Source: Bacteroidales bacterium UBA6229
GTDB lineage: Bacteria > Bacteroidota > Bacteroidia > Bacteroidales > F082
Reading direction: 5' to 3'
Length of the DNA stretch: 38,563 nucleotides
NCBI GenBank assembly: GCA_002440975.1
Contig: DJWN01000020.1
Span: 1-38,563, forward strand
This document shows, piece after piece, positions 23,271-33,000 of the stretch (position 1 is the first letter of the stretch; each line of letters starts with the position of its first letter). A program made the translations under genes and the position numbers. Below the pieces are notes generated by a model. That model ran no database searches, was not told where the DNA came from, and saw only the letters and a program-made list of their open reading frames with translations.

Positions 23271-23536
23271 ATGAATTATCATGTTTTATATGTATTTGTG
23301 TTGGTGATTATCACGGCTTGTTCCACACAGGCACCATCGCGGATTTTTATCCGTATCCTGAAAAACAAAAAACCAACTCCATAAGCTGGTTTTCAAGTCC
23401 TTTGGCCGGACAAAGGATCAAAGTCCCCGCTATTGGTGAAGCCGGGATTTTGTATGAAACAAAAAACCATAACAACCGTTTTTTTAAAAAAACGAATGAT
23501 CCTACAAAGATCACCTTCTATCAATTGACATTATAA
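23271..23536 (+). pseudogene. Probable frameshifted small lipoprotein gene
   Basis: An ATG at 23271 opens a lipoprotein signal (MNYHVLYVFVLVIITAC, cysteine at residue 17), but this frame stops at 23384. From about 23340 another frame is open to 23536 and reads as plausible protein (DFYPYPEKQKTNSISWFSS, then PLAGQRIKVPAIGEAGILYE). Joining the two with one frameshift near the run CCATCGCGGATTTTT would give a lipoprotein of about 87 residues. The family is unknown. It may be decayed, or a sequencing indel may have split a real gene. Confidence 0.4.
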
Positions 23537-23898
23537 GCTGAATTTTCCATTTCAGTTCTCATAAGAATAGTGCCACAATAAAAAAAGCAGACATTAGCAG
23601 CAAGGAGCTCTTAGCGATCACAAAAAGTATTCATTGTTTTTAAAGGTTGATGAGTGATGGTTTACGGTTTTATCCATTTTTCCTAAGTCGTAGGGATGAA
23701 ATTATTGCAGTAAATGAGTTTTTTTACGTGAATTATTCCAGGAAACAGTGATTTATTACCTTTATTTAAAGGAATCAATATACAATCTTACAATATATCG
23801 AAAGAATACGTTGTACAGTAAATGCAAATGAATAGCCAGATTATTGATCAACAATGAAGGAGGAATAATAATCGAACCAAAAGCTAATATTCACCCCT
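23537..23898. other. Gene-free AT-rich stretch
   Basis: I see no coding region, RNA gene or promoter that I can support here. The only recognisable item is a short TAAAGGTTGATGAG at 23641, which is the same seed that opens the tandem octamer repeat at 29731. Confidence 0.5.
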
Positions 23899-23947
23899 AA
23901 AAAAAAAGCCAAACATAATTGCAGTAAATGCAATTGAGTGTGGCTTT
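23899..23947 (-). terminator. Intrinsic terminator of the DUF4914-like gene
   Basis: Outer arms AAAGCCA / TGGCTTT and inner arms AATTGCA / TGCAATT form a two-part hairpin. On the minus strand it is followed by nine T. It lies 14 bases after the stop codon. Confidence 0.8.
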
Positions 23948-23960
23948 GTTTGGGTTTATT

Positions 23961-25841
23961 TTAGTGGTGTGTCTTGGGAATAAGTGCTTCGTAATCGGCC
24001 AGGGAGCCATGCTCGAGGCAGGTTTCGATGATTTTTCTGCCCAAAACAGAAAGATTGTCTGTAAGGTATTGCGGCAATTCTTTCTGAAAAAATTCATCAA
24101 TCATCTGAGCACCTTTCATATAGCCTTCCATACCCATTTCGGCTTGTTTGTAAACCTTGAGGAATCGCGAAGGCACTTTAGAACCTTCGATGGTGAGGTA
24201 GTTGAGCTCGTAGCCTAATAAGCTGCTCGGAGCTGCGTTGAGTTGATCGGCCCTGAAACGCGCTGTACCGCGCCTTGTAAGGTATTCGCGCATCAGCAGC
24301 TGCGGACGGAAGCCCACTTTCCATACGCCAACATATTGATTTGGGGTGAGCACATAACGTGTTCGTGTGTTTTGAATAATCTGATCGAGCAGCACATTGG
24401 CATGATTTACTTTTTTGCCCGTAGCAAATGGCCAAAAAGAGCCCACACCTTCGCTTCCCATTCCTCCATCGGTACTGATGATGCTAGGGTTTGCATGACC
24501 ACGAGGCGAAACTAGTCGCCAGAGCCAGGCCAATGCCGGAGGCAGAATATGGAACAGACCAATAATCCCAAATCCGGGTTGCTCGGCAGAACTGGGCGGG
24601 GTGCGTACTCCAAAACTACGAACATCAATAGAAGCCGGTTCGGTGAGTGTGCCTTCAAACAATTCGCGGGGTACGATCACCCTGGGGTTTGGACAAGGCT
24701 TTCCGGGGCTGTCTTCAATATGATTCCAGATTAGGGCAGTACCGCCGGGATTTGTTTGGATATTCAAAAAAAGTAAGGGCTGTTTGGCATTAATGGTGAT
24801 CTTTTCGAGTGTGGGATCAACTCCATAGCCGGTGATATTATCTGTACGAATAAACCAGGCATTTTCAGCATCCATTATACGCAAACGCCCGCTGCCCGTT
24901 TGAAACGAAGGATGTACCATGCCCATATCGTCGCAAATGGGATGGGTTTCGCAGAATCGTGGGATGATAATGGTACGTCGTTCGCCGGTTTTGGTGTTTT
25001 CGCCAATCAACACTTCGCCACTTCTTTCGCGCACAATATGCTGCAACATTTCACTTTTGCCTCCTCCGCTGGCACCTTCGTGCATAAAGCGAATCACATT
25101 ATCGTAAGGGCTCACCGATTCCACAGCCGAGCAATGGGTTGTTGCCCAGCCTTCGTATTCACCAATGGTGAGTAATACGCCATAGATGCCTTTTTTGGCA
25201 CTTGGACCCGGATAAAGGTTGTATGAAAACACTTCATAGGTTTCGTCAGTGCGGTTGTGCACCACAATCTGTTTGCCATCGAAATGGGTGTGTCGGAAAG
25301 GTGGTGCCACATATACTACTGCTCTGATTGCTGTTTTGGCAGGGATAGCACTGACTGGCACAATTTTTTGCAGCATCGCCAAACCCATAGCAAAGAAACC
25401 GGCATTGGCGGGTGCTATGGCTAAACCATAAGGACTGTCGTCGAGAAGTCCGATTTTGAAGAAGAAATAGGCGAGTTCCCGCTTTTTCATCCATTCAAAA
25501 CTTTCCTGACGTAAGGGCGCAAAGGGTTTACCGATCTTGGTTTCGTAGCGTAGTTTGTCGGATGGCAAGTCATCTGCGATTAGCATTGTATCGGGATCGC
25601 GACGGCGCATATAGGGTTCGGTATAGTTGGCCGAAATGCCGTTGGTTACGCGATGAACAATGGCTTCGACAAGGCTGCCTTTGCCTGGTACTTCATAGGC
25701 TACCTCGAAGCTCAGATTTTCTTTTCCGCCGGTTGCTGCATCTGCAAGAGCTTCATAATTTTCGAAAAAGGTGGCCGAAGGGCTGTTGTTGAGTAGTTCA
25801 GCAGCTTGCATTGGAATAGTAAATGGAAAGGAAAGTGCCAT
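23961..25841 (-). CDS. PEP-carboxykinase-like P-loop protein (probably DUF4914)
   Basis: A 626-residue cytoplasmic protein. It contains EGASGGGKSEM (255-265), a Walker A variant of the kind found in PEP carboxykinases and HPr kinases (GxSGxGKSE). I believe it belongs to DUF4914, a family of similar length in Bacteroidota and Clostridia, but this is from memory of the sequence pattern. Other conserved-looking stretches are VYVAPPFRHTHFDGKQIVVHN (176-196), RFCETHPICDDMG, and SIISTDGGMGSEGVGSFWPFATGKKVNHAN. An N-terminal Sec signal is absent. A kinase or nucleotide-dependent carboxykinase-like reaction is possible but undemonstrated. It is a single-gene unit with its own terminator. Confidence 0.72.
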   Translation of the reverse strand: MALSFPFTIPMQAAELLNNSPSATFFENYEALADAATGGKENLSFEVAYEVPGKGSLVEAIVHRVTNGISANYTEPYMRRRDPDTMLIADDLPSDKLRYETKIGKPFAPLRQESFEWMKKRELAYFFFKIGLLDDSPYGLAIAPANAGFFAMGLAMLQKIVPVSAIPAKTAIRAVVYVAPPFRHTHFDGKQIVVHNRTDETYEVFSYNLYPGPSAKKGIYGVLLTIGEYEGWATTHCSAVESVSPYDNVIRFMHEGASGGGKSEMLQHIVRERSGEVLIGENTKTGERRTIIIPRFCETHPICDDMGMVHPSFQTGSGRLRIMDAENAWFIRTDNITGYGVDPTLEKITINAKQPLLFLNIQTNPGGTALIWNHIEDSPGKPCPNPRVIVPRELFEGTLTEPASIDVRSFGVRTPPSSAEQPGFGIIGLFHILPPALAWLWRLVSPRGHANPSIISTDGGMGSEGVGSFWPFATGKKVNHANVLLDQIIQNTRTRYVLTPNQYVGVWKVGFRPQLLMREYLTRRGTARFRADQLNAAPSSLLGYELNYLTIEGSKVPSRFLKVYKQAEMGMEGYMKGAQMIDEFFQKELPQYLTDNLSVLGRKIIETCLEHGSLADYEALIPKTHH

Positions 25842-25964
25842 ATGATATTTTTTGGGCTTTACGTAAGTGTTAACAAATTAACAGATAAAAGGTGTAATTG
25901 TTTGAAAATATGGGCTTAAAAGTTGTCAAAGTAGGCTTATAACGGTTGCGGAGCTTTTGGGATT

Positions 25965-26034
25965 GTCGAAGGTCTGAAAGTCAAAGGTCTGAAAGTCGAA
26001 GGTCTGAAGGTCTGAAGGTCGAAGGTCTGAAGGT
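25965..26034. repeat. Tandem minisatellite of GGTCTGAA(A/G)GTC(G/A)AA units
   Basis: About 70 bases made of alternating GGTCTGAA and GGTCGAA/AGTCAAA blocks, with five copies of GGTCTGAA. It lies upstream of the DUF4914-like gene and is non-coding. Replication slippage is the likely origin. Confidence 0.85.
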
Positions 26035-26068
26035 GATCGAGTCAGAGTCAAGTCATTGTCTTTCCTTA

Positions 26069-26142
26069 AGGGGCGTAACCCTGAAATCTTCATAGCAAGA
26101 AATGAAATAAATTGTAATAGAGGGGCAGAGCCCTGACATCTT
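26069..26142. repeat. Two copies of a 22-base imperfect repeat with internal palindrome
   Basis: Copies at 26069-26090 and 26121-26142 share AGGGGC(G/A)..CCCTGA.ATCTT. Each has a small GGG...CCC palindrome. They resemble short dispersed intergenic repeats; function unknown. Confidence 0.6.
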
Positions 26143-26171
26143 TTTGGTGTTGAGGCTTGAGTGGTTTATGG

Positions 26172-28598
26172 TCAGAAAGTCTGAACAGCTTGGATGGTGA
26201 CTGTTTCGCCGGGCTCGAGGTCGAACCAAAAGATGAGCTCATTGCCTGACAGGCGGCTTTGGAACGTTTTGTTTGTGATACTGATGTTTTTGTGCCTTGT
26301 GATAAAGCTCAGGCCGTGAATAGGTTCGTTGCCGTGGTGTGTTATTTGAATGCTTCCATCAGTTTGTGGTTTGTAATCGAGCTGCCTGCATTGGCTGTGA
26401 TACTGGATCAGTTCGCCAACGGTTGCGGGGAAGAGTAAACCTTCGTTCCGCAGGCTGTCGATGCGGGCAAGTGCCTGATTGAAACCATCTTCGGCGATGA
26501 TATTATTCTCTTCATCAAAACGCCAGAAGCCCTTTTGCTCCTGCACCCAGGCCGGATATACATGGGTGATGTGAATATTGCGGTATTTTACAAGCCTCAT
26601 CAGCCTTTCAGTGCTAAAATAATAATTCCAGAGGCGTTCTTCGGGTACTTCCAGCGTGCCGTGTGTAGTCCATAGCCAGCCATCAAAGCCGTTGTGAATT
26701 GGATGAAACAGTGCTTCAGGAAAGGCATCGCCAAATCCAGGATAGGGTTGGTGCAGCTGCCCGTCGAAGCTCCAGCCTGTAAACGGAGACAGTTCTTCCT
26801 GATAGGGATTCCAGAAGGCGTTTACCTTGTGTTTTTCCCAGCTTTTCCATGTCTTTAGCCGATTGTGCCTGAGTTGTCCGTCGCACACCCAGTTTTCGCG
26901 GTTATTTTGTTCTGAATTGTTATAGCCATGATCAATCCAAACAGCTGAACCAAAATTTTCATGCATAAAAGCAAGACTTTCGTGTAGGTTTTTACGTGTG
27001 CTTGTGAACTGTTCGGGGGTGTGAAGACAGATTTCGTGACCTCTTTCGTGAAGTTGCTTCAACAGCGAGGCAAAATCACTATTGCCAAGTATCGTCGCAT
27101 GCGCTTCGTTGAACAGGCTGTCGCTTATCGCAGTATTAGTAATTTGATCAGGATTATTGTAAAAAACGCTTTTTGTAACAGGGATATCATAAAACACAAA
27201 TCCACCCGTGGCACTATCAGAATGGGTAATATTTTCGTGGCCGAAATTTACTGCTCTTTGTGTGCGGATATTGGTCCAGTCGGCATGTTCGGTCCAGATG
27301 AGTGCGGCTTCATATCCATTTGGAACTGGCATGATGCGTGGAAGAAATTCGGGCTCATAACCAATATGCAGCTCAAAACTATTTTTAAGCTTACTGCCTT
27401 TTTTGATTTGTCGCCGGCTTTTGTCAATCCAAACATCCTGTGTGTCGGGCATCAAAGGGTAATGAATCATGGGATGATCAAAAGCGGCGTCCAGATTCAA
27501 AAAAGCCTGATTGTTGTATGTGTCGAGCTGTATTGAGCTGAGTTTTGAAGGATGGTACAAGCTGATACTTTGTTTGTCAGTTCCATATCGAAAGCCCTCA
27601 TTCGCGAGGTAATACTGTTTTTGAAAATCAGTGGTATCAATATGTCTGTTTTTGCGATACACCTGGCTAAGTTGGCCGGTAAATTCCATCACCAGCGATT
27701 GCTGTTCCAGTTCGGCCTTCTTTCGATAGTGGGTTTTAATCTTGTACTGCACACTCGGATTGTCCCATTCAGTGATTATCTCCAGGACGGTGCGACACAG
27801 GCCGGATTTGTTCATCAGTCTGATGTTTGTTTTATCATCTTTTTGCCTGATGCGACGCAGCTTCCATCGGCTGTTCTGTTGGGTTTGCTGTTGGCTTTTA
27901 TGTGTAAGTTGTGTGTGAGTGAACCATCCGTTTGTGAGCAGACGGCCACGATTATCTGCCAGGGCAAGGGTTTGGTTTTCGTGAAAATAAAGGAGTTCGT
28001 AAAAACGGTTTTGCGAAAGCACTTTAGGCCGGCCAATTGGTTTTGTAGTTTGAACAGATTGCGGCAGATACACTGGAAGAAGCAGCTTCTGTTGATGAAG
28101 AATCAGCTGATCAATGGCAATGGTTGTTTTTTCAGGATTCCAAAAATAGGCTTTTAGATAGGTTTGTTGGAGGATGTCAGCCGGAATAGCAACACTATCG
28201 CTCACAGCGTACCAGTGATTTTTTTCTTGTGAAGGGCTTCTCAGATCAAAGGCGTGCCAATACTGTTGTTTGTTGGTGCTGTCGAGTAAACTAAGTACGA
28301 GAAACGCCTTTTTTCCCGGATATTCCATCCTGATTTGTGCACTGATACGAAAAAGTATTCCCGGAAAAGGTGTTTTAGGGTTGAAGTTGAGTGTAAATCC
28401 AGGTCCGAATTCCTGTGTGGGTTGTGTCAAGGCATAGCTGTTGCCTGAAAAGGCAGTGCTATCGGAATGGATGTGAAGATTAAACCAGTTATCTGTCGGC
28501 TTGACATTTTCAAAATCCTGCACTAATTGCTGGGCTTGCAGTGGAACGACCCAAAATAGCAAGACCCGGAAAAATATACTGCAAAGCAGCTTATTCAT
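26172..28598 (-). CDS. Secreted protein, possible polysaccharide-deacetylase fold
   Basis: An 808-residue protein with a signal peptide (about 1-22). The first ~170 residues are beta-rich and look like a carbohydrate-binding-type domain (VQDFENVKPTDNWFN...). The region about 430-720 has features reminiscent of NodB-fold deacetylases: an acidic/His strand end IWTEHADWTNIRTQ, then GHEICLHTPEQ (two His six apart), then AVWIDHGYNNSEQNNRENW and ITHVYPAWVQ. These could be metal-binding motifs of a polysaccharide deacetylase-like enzyme, but I cannot confirm the family. The C-terminus is a small beta domain. Its start overlaps the end of butyrate kinase by eight bases, so the two are translationally coupled, an odd pairing of cytoplasmic and exported proteins. 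Confidence 0.6.
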   Translation of the reverse strand: MNKLLCSIFFRVLLFWVVPLQAQQLVQDFENVKPTDNWFNLHIHSDSTAFSGNSYALTQPTQEFGPGFTLNFNPKTPFPGILFRISAQIRMEYPGKKAFLVLSLLDSTNKQQYWHAFDLRSPSQEKNHWYAVSDSVAIPADILQQTYLKAYFWNPEKTTIAIDQLILHQQKLLLPVYLPQSVQTTKPIGRPKVLSQNRFYELLYFHENQTLALADNRGRLLTNGWFTHTQLTHKSQQQTQQNSRWKLRRIRQKDDKTNIRLMNKSGLCRTVLEIITEWDNPSVQYKIKTHYRKKAELEQQSLVMEFTGQLSQVYRKNRHIDTTDFQKQYYLANEGFRYGTDKQSISLYHPSKLSSIQLDTYNNQAFLNLDAAFDHPMIHYPLMPDTQDVWIDKSRRQIKKGSKLKNSFELHIGYEPEFLPRIMPVPNGYEAALIWTEHADWTNIRTQRAVNFGHENITHSDSATGGFVFYDIPVTKSVFYNNPDQITNTAISDSLFNEAHATILGNSDFASLLKQLHERGHEICLHTPEQFTSTRKNLHESLAFMHENFGSAVWIDHGYNNSEQNNRENWVCDGQLRHNRLKTWKSWEKHKVNAFWNPYQEELSPFTGWSFDGQLHQPYPGFGDAFPEALFHPIHNGFDGWLWTTHGTLEVPEERLWNYYFSTERLMRLVKYRNIHITHVYPAWVQEQKGFWRFDEENNIIAEDGFNQALARIDSLRNEGLLFPATVGELIQYHSQCRQLDYKPQTDGSIQITHHGNEPIHGLSFITRHKNISITNKTFQSRLSGNELIFWFDLEPGETVTIQAVQTF

Positions 28599-29667
28599 AG
28601 GTTAATACTTCCACTTCGCCTTTGAGCACACGAAGGGCATTGACGGCGTGTGCTTCCAGATCGTTGACGGAAGGATAAAGTGCCAGGGGTGCCAGCTTTC
28701 CGACACGTTTTTTCACACTATCGAGGAAAAGCTGACTGTTAAATATATTTCCGGTGAGGATGATGGCATCGAGTTCGCCTTCGAGCGTGGCATAGTGCGA
28801 TGCAATCTCTTTGCTCACCTGATAAGCGCAGGCTTCGGAGATGAATAAGGCTTTTTGGTCGCCTTCCGCTATCATTTTGTCAATTTGTGGAATGGAGTCG
28901 GTTCCCAGATAGGCAAAGTATCCGCCTTTGGAGTTTAGCATTTGGAGCACTTCTTGCTGAGAATACTTGCCGCTGTAGCAAAGTCTTACAAGCTGTCCCA
29001 TCGGAAGCGTTCCGGTGCGTGTAATCGAAAAAGGGCCACCACCATCGAAGGCCTGATTCACATCTACAACCTGACCTTTGAGGTGGGCACCAATGGAGAT
29101 ACCGCCTAATCCAATGTGGCAAACGATCAGGTTGAGGTCTTCGTATTGCCGGTTGATGCTCTTGGCATATTTACGGGCAAAGAACTTATGGCTGAGTGCG
29201 TGGAAAATTGATTTGCGCACAAAGAGCGGATGACCGGTAACACGTGCCAGATCCGATAGCTCATCTACTACAACCGGATCAGCCATATAAGCCTTTATGT
29301 TGATCTGTGTTGCAATTTTGTGAGCGATCAGTCCGCCGAGATTGGTTTCGTGCATGCCCATCACACCAGCTCTGAGGTCTTCGATCATGCGATTGTTGAT
29401 TTCATATATACCTGATTTAAGAGGTTTTACAAGACCACTTCTGGCCATTACGATATGAATCTTTTGCGGGTCGAAGTCGTTTCGGTTGAGCTCTTTGATT
29501 ATAGCTTTGGTCCGGTAATCCGTTTGATCAGGAATGTTTTTAAAAGCAGCCAGTTCGTCATCAGCATGTTTGATAGTTTTGAGAAACATTGGCTCGGAAT
29601 TGCAGTAAACAGCTATACGTGTGGCTCTTACCTCGGGATAAATGATCAGTATTTTTTTTTGTAGCAT
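28591..29667 (-). CDS. buk: Butyrate kinase
   Basis: A 358-residue acyl kinase of the acetate/butyrate kinase family (ASKHA fold). It interconverts butyryl phosphate plus ADP and butyrate plus ATP, the ATP-yielding last step of butyrate fermentation; some members act on branched-chain acyl phosphates from amino acids. Visible motifs are the phosphate-binding HIGLGGISIGAH (about 189-200), FDGGGPFSITRTGTLPMGQL (about 213-232), and ILTGNIFNS near the C-terminus. The length is typical. The usual partner phosphotransbutyrylase (ptb) is not next to it: upstream is a repeat-rich gap, downstream an overlapping secreted-protein gene. A -7 element TAACTTTG lies at 29690-29697. Confidence 0.95.
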   Translation of the reverse strand: MLQKKILIIYPEVRATRIAVYCNSEPMFLKTIKHADDELAAFKNIPDQTDYRTKAIIKELNRNDFDPQKIHIVMARSGLVKPLKSGIYEINNRMIEDLRAGVMGMHETNLGGLIAHKIATQINIKAYMADPVVVDELSDLARVTGHPLFVRKSIFHALSHKFFARKYAKSINRQYEDLNLIVCHIGLGGISIGAHLKGQVVDVNQAFDGGGPFSITRTGTLPMGQLVRLCYSGKYSQQEVLQMLNSKGGYFAYLGTDSIPQIDKMIAEGDQKALFISEACAYQVSKEIASHYATLEGELDAIILTGNIFNSQLFLDSVKKRVGKLAPLALYPSVNDLEAHAVNALRVLKGEVEVLTYE

Positions 29668-29689
29668 GGCGGCAGATTTTTGTAATGCA

Positions 29690-29697
29690 CAAAGTTA
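29690..29697 (-). promoter_or_regulatory. Putative buk promoter -7 element
   Basis: The minus strand reads TAACTTTG, an exact TAnnTTTG, 23 bases before the start codon. The -33 region would fall just before the tandem octamer repeat. Confidence 0.45.
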
Positions 29698-29734
29698 AAA
29701 TTTATCTGGTATTGGAGTGGGTTTTGGGTTTAAA

Positions 29735-29810
29735 GGTTGATGAGTTGATGGGTTCATGGGTTCATGGGTTGATGGGTTAATGGGTTGATGGGTTCATGGG
29801 TTAATGGGTT
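29735..29810. repeat. Tandem octamer repeat GGTTNATG, 9.5 copies
   Basis: Nine full 8-base units and a half unit in strict register. The fifth base varies among G, C and A; one unit has A at position 1. It is non-coding and lies upstream of buk, 68 bases from its start codon, so copy-number change could in principle alter promoter context. Confidence 0.9.
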
Positions 29811-29819
29811 AAGATTTTT

Positions 29820-30010
29820 TTTAGTTAGTTAAGATGAGAGGTCATCGAGCGGGGGATTCTAGAAGCCAATTTCAAGTGTTAGTCAGGATGTTTTGTACCT
29901 TACGAAGGGCATCGCAGGCTCTCTTCGATATGAGTTCGACAGGGCATCGCATGACATACGATCAGGGCATTGCAATGACGAATTTTGCACGGGAGCGATG
30001 CTAAATTGAG
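29820..30010. repeat. Dispersed composite repeat, copy A
   Basis: No gene is seen here. Pieces such as TACGAAGGG, TTCGACAGG and AATTTTGCACGGGAGCGATG recur, with changes, in the intergenic region at 33940-34215. It looks like a decayed copy of a dispersed genomic repeat. Confidence 0.5.
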
Positions 30011-30023
30011 CTAATGCTAAAGC

Positions 30024-30058
30024 AAAAAAACCTGCCGGCACAAGGCGGGCAGGTTTTT
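30024..30058 (-). terminator. Intrinsic terminator of the Asp-box protein gene
   Basis: A GC-rich hairpin (AAAAACCTGCC ... GGCAGGTTTTT) with T runs on both strands, 24 bases after the minus-strand stop codon. It may work in both directions. Confidence 0.85.
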
Positions 30059-30081
30059 AAAGGTTTTAAAAAGCTTATCTT

Positions 30082-33000
30082 TTACTGGATGATGAGTTTT
30101 TTACTGAGTCGTGTTTTGCCTTCGAGGATGAGCTGATAGGTGCCAGCGGGCAGGTGGCTGAGGTTGAGCCTGATCTGTCCGGAATTGGTCATGAGGTCTT
30201 TTTGACTGTAAACTACAACTCCCTGTGCATCAAATACGTTGAGGTTTACGCGTTGCTGATCAGCTGATGCCATCTCAATCCTGAATTGCCCGTCGCCCGG
30301 ATTGGGATAAACCTTGAGGGCGATGGCATCTCTTTCGTTAATTCCAGTGCAGTTGATAAATTCGATCAGCACTTCTTCGGAACGGCTCAAGCAGTTTTGA
30401 TCGCTGACCAATTCTACCCAGAAGCTTTGAACGCCATAGCCAAAACCAGTGGTATCAGCCACAATGGTTTTTGTGGTGGCACCATTCGACCAGTTATAAT
30501 TGAAACCTTCAATTCCGGCATCGAAGGTGAATTGTTCGCCACCGCAGAGTACCTGGTCGCTACCCAGTTCGGCAACAGGAGGCAGTTCGTTTATGGTTAC
30601 TTCGGTAGTGTCGCTGTTTACGCAGCCTAATTCCGTTGTGAGTTCAACCCAAATCTGATGTGTTCCGGCTCCAAGGGTTTCACCACTGAGGTCGATGGTT
30701 GCTGTGGTTTCACCATTTGACCAGAGGTAAGTAGCTCCTTCGTAGGAGGCATCGAAAGTGATGTTTTCGTTGGCACAAATTTGCTGGCTTTCTCCTAATT
30801 CAACTGGAGGAATTTCGCCAAAAGTAATCAAGACAGTATCAGCATTTTCGCAGCCGTTTTCGTTGATTACTTTAACCCAGATTTCGTGCGTGCCATAACC
30901 GATGGTTTCGGCTGAAACAACTAGCATAGCTGTTGTTTCGCCAGTTGACCATTCAAAAGACTCACCTTCAGTATTAGCTGTTAATTCAACAGAGGCATTT
31001 CCACAATGGCTCTGATCTTCTCCCAGATTGGGTTGTGGCAGCGCAAAAACGGTTACTATGACTTCCTCGCCGGGAACTGTGTCGTTTTCGAAAGTTACAA
31101 AGGGCAGATAGGTGGTAGTTGCTGTTGGGCTAACTTCCAGGCTTTGTGTTTCGCTCAACACTTCGCCATCCATATCCGTCCAGAAATAGCCAAAGTCTTC
31201 GCCGCCTTGTCCGGTAGCTTCTACAAACAAAGTGCTGCTTCCGCCTTCGCAAAGTTCTGTTGGGTCAGCTTGTGCAGCAATCATGATGTCAGCTACTTTA
31301 AGGTGCACAGGAACTTCGAGTAAAAGGTTATCAGGATCATTATTTGTAATCTTGATGTTGGCATAGTAATCGCCAAGCTCCACATCCTGGGCGTTGAAAC
31401 CAACGGTAATAGTATCTATTGCTCCCGGAGCAATCAGTCCATTATTGGGGCCGTAGCTGAGCCAGCTGATAACATTAAGGGTGTAATCTTCCACTTCGCC
31501 ATAGGTTGTAGTACCACAAGGACTTACTTCGCCGGTATAGGTAATACGGATGCGCATACGGGTTTCGCCGGAAGGTGTACCAATTGGAGGCTCAATCATA
31601 GCGGAATAAGGCCCATTACCCGGAGTTCCGGAAACTGTTACTGGTTCGTCATCAAACACACCATTCTGATCCCAGTCGATCCACACGCCACACTGATCGC
31701 TGCTGTATGGATTTCCGTTGGTAACAGTAAGTAAAACAGGTTCGCCGGTGCGTACTTCGGTTGCCATGTCGGTATAATCAGCATAGCCATTTTCGCCGGA
31801 GGTGTTGTTGATGCTACCCATTTCAACTTTAGAGATGTATTCGTCGCCACCACCTGATGCCTCACAATAGTCGTTTATCTCTCTTGGAAGATTTACTATC
31901 TGGGAGCTAATGCTATAGGTCATATCAAGTTCACCTGTATTGGTGATCAGCAGCTGCTGGCTGGCAGTATTTCCGGGTTGCAGAACCTGATAGAGGCTGG
32001 CCGGCTCAACAGCAATATGGGCATCGCCCCATTGAACGCTGGCACGTGCGGCACCGCTTTCGCCATCCTCTTCATAAGCTGCTGTAATGCCGTAAGTAAA
32101 CACACCATAGTCGGGCAGCTGGTCGTTATAGCTTTGTTCTTCGCTAGTAGCGATGAGCTCGTTGTTGCGGTAGATGTTAAAGTGCAGGAAGCCAGGTGCG
32201 TCTTCATATTCCCATGAAAGTTCGGTGATACCTGTTTCGAAAGGTACTTCTGCCACAAGATCAAACGGACGGCTGAGGGCGTTGGTTTCGTAAGGAGAAG
32301 TAAAGGTCATCAAATAACCCAGCCGGTTGTCGCCCCAAACGGGATAAACTTTGCCGCCACGAGCTGAAATACCAAGATAGTCGCCCATATAACCACCTGC
32401 CAGTCCGGGAATTGGCGAAGGTGTAAAGGCAACATCAGAAACTTTGAAGTCTTCCCAGGTTTCTCCGGCATCAAAGCTGTTGGCGCAGAACACCTCGCAT
32501 TGGTTACTGTTAACATCACGATCGCCATAATAAATCACGCTTAGGATACCATTTTCGGGATCGCAGGTAATCCATGGGAAGTAATGTTCTTTGCCTTCAC
32601 CGTATGGGTTTTGGTTGATGCGAATGGGTTCGGTCCATGTATCGCCCTGATCGGTAGATTTGATCATATACACATCGATACCTTCATTTTGATTGATGCC
32701 CGGAGTGCCGATGTTAGACCAAACCACATAAAGTGTTCCGTTGTCGGGGCCACCTGAGATATCTACTGACATTACGGGGAAGCTGTTTACACGGTGGTTT
32801 TTACTTGTTTCGGTGGTACGGATACCCCTGATGTTTTCGATGATACGGCTGGCATCTTCCCAGGTTTCTCCACCGTCAAAAGAGCGGGCGAAGCCAATGG
32901 CACCTTCATCGGAAGGCCAGTTGTTGTAAATTGCCCACACAGCATACACTTCGCCATTGGGGCCGGTATTTACGTTAACTCCCTGATTGTGGCTGCCTGC

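Noticed and set aside
21651..23960. Mobile element or IS responsible for the decayed zone
   Set aside because: I searched by eye for terminal inverted repeats, target duplications and transposase motifs and saw none; decay by mutation and deletion explains it.
27552..28157. 201-codon plus-strand open frame opposite the secreted deacetylase-like gene
   Set aside because: Fully antisense to a coupled, signal-peptide-bearing gene; no recognisable motif or promoter.
29735..29810. CRISPR array
   Set aside because: Units are 8 bases in direct tandem with no spacers and no cas genes nearby.
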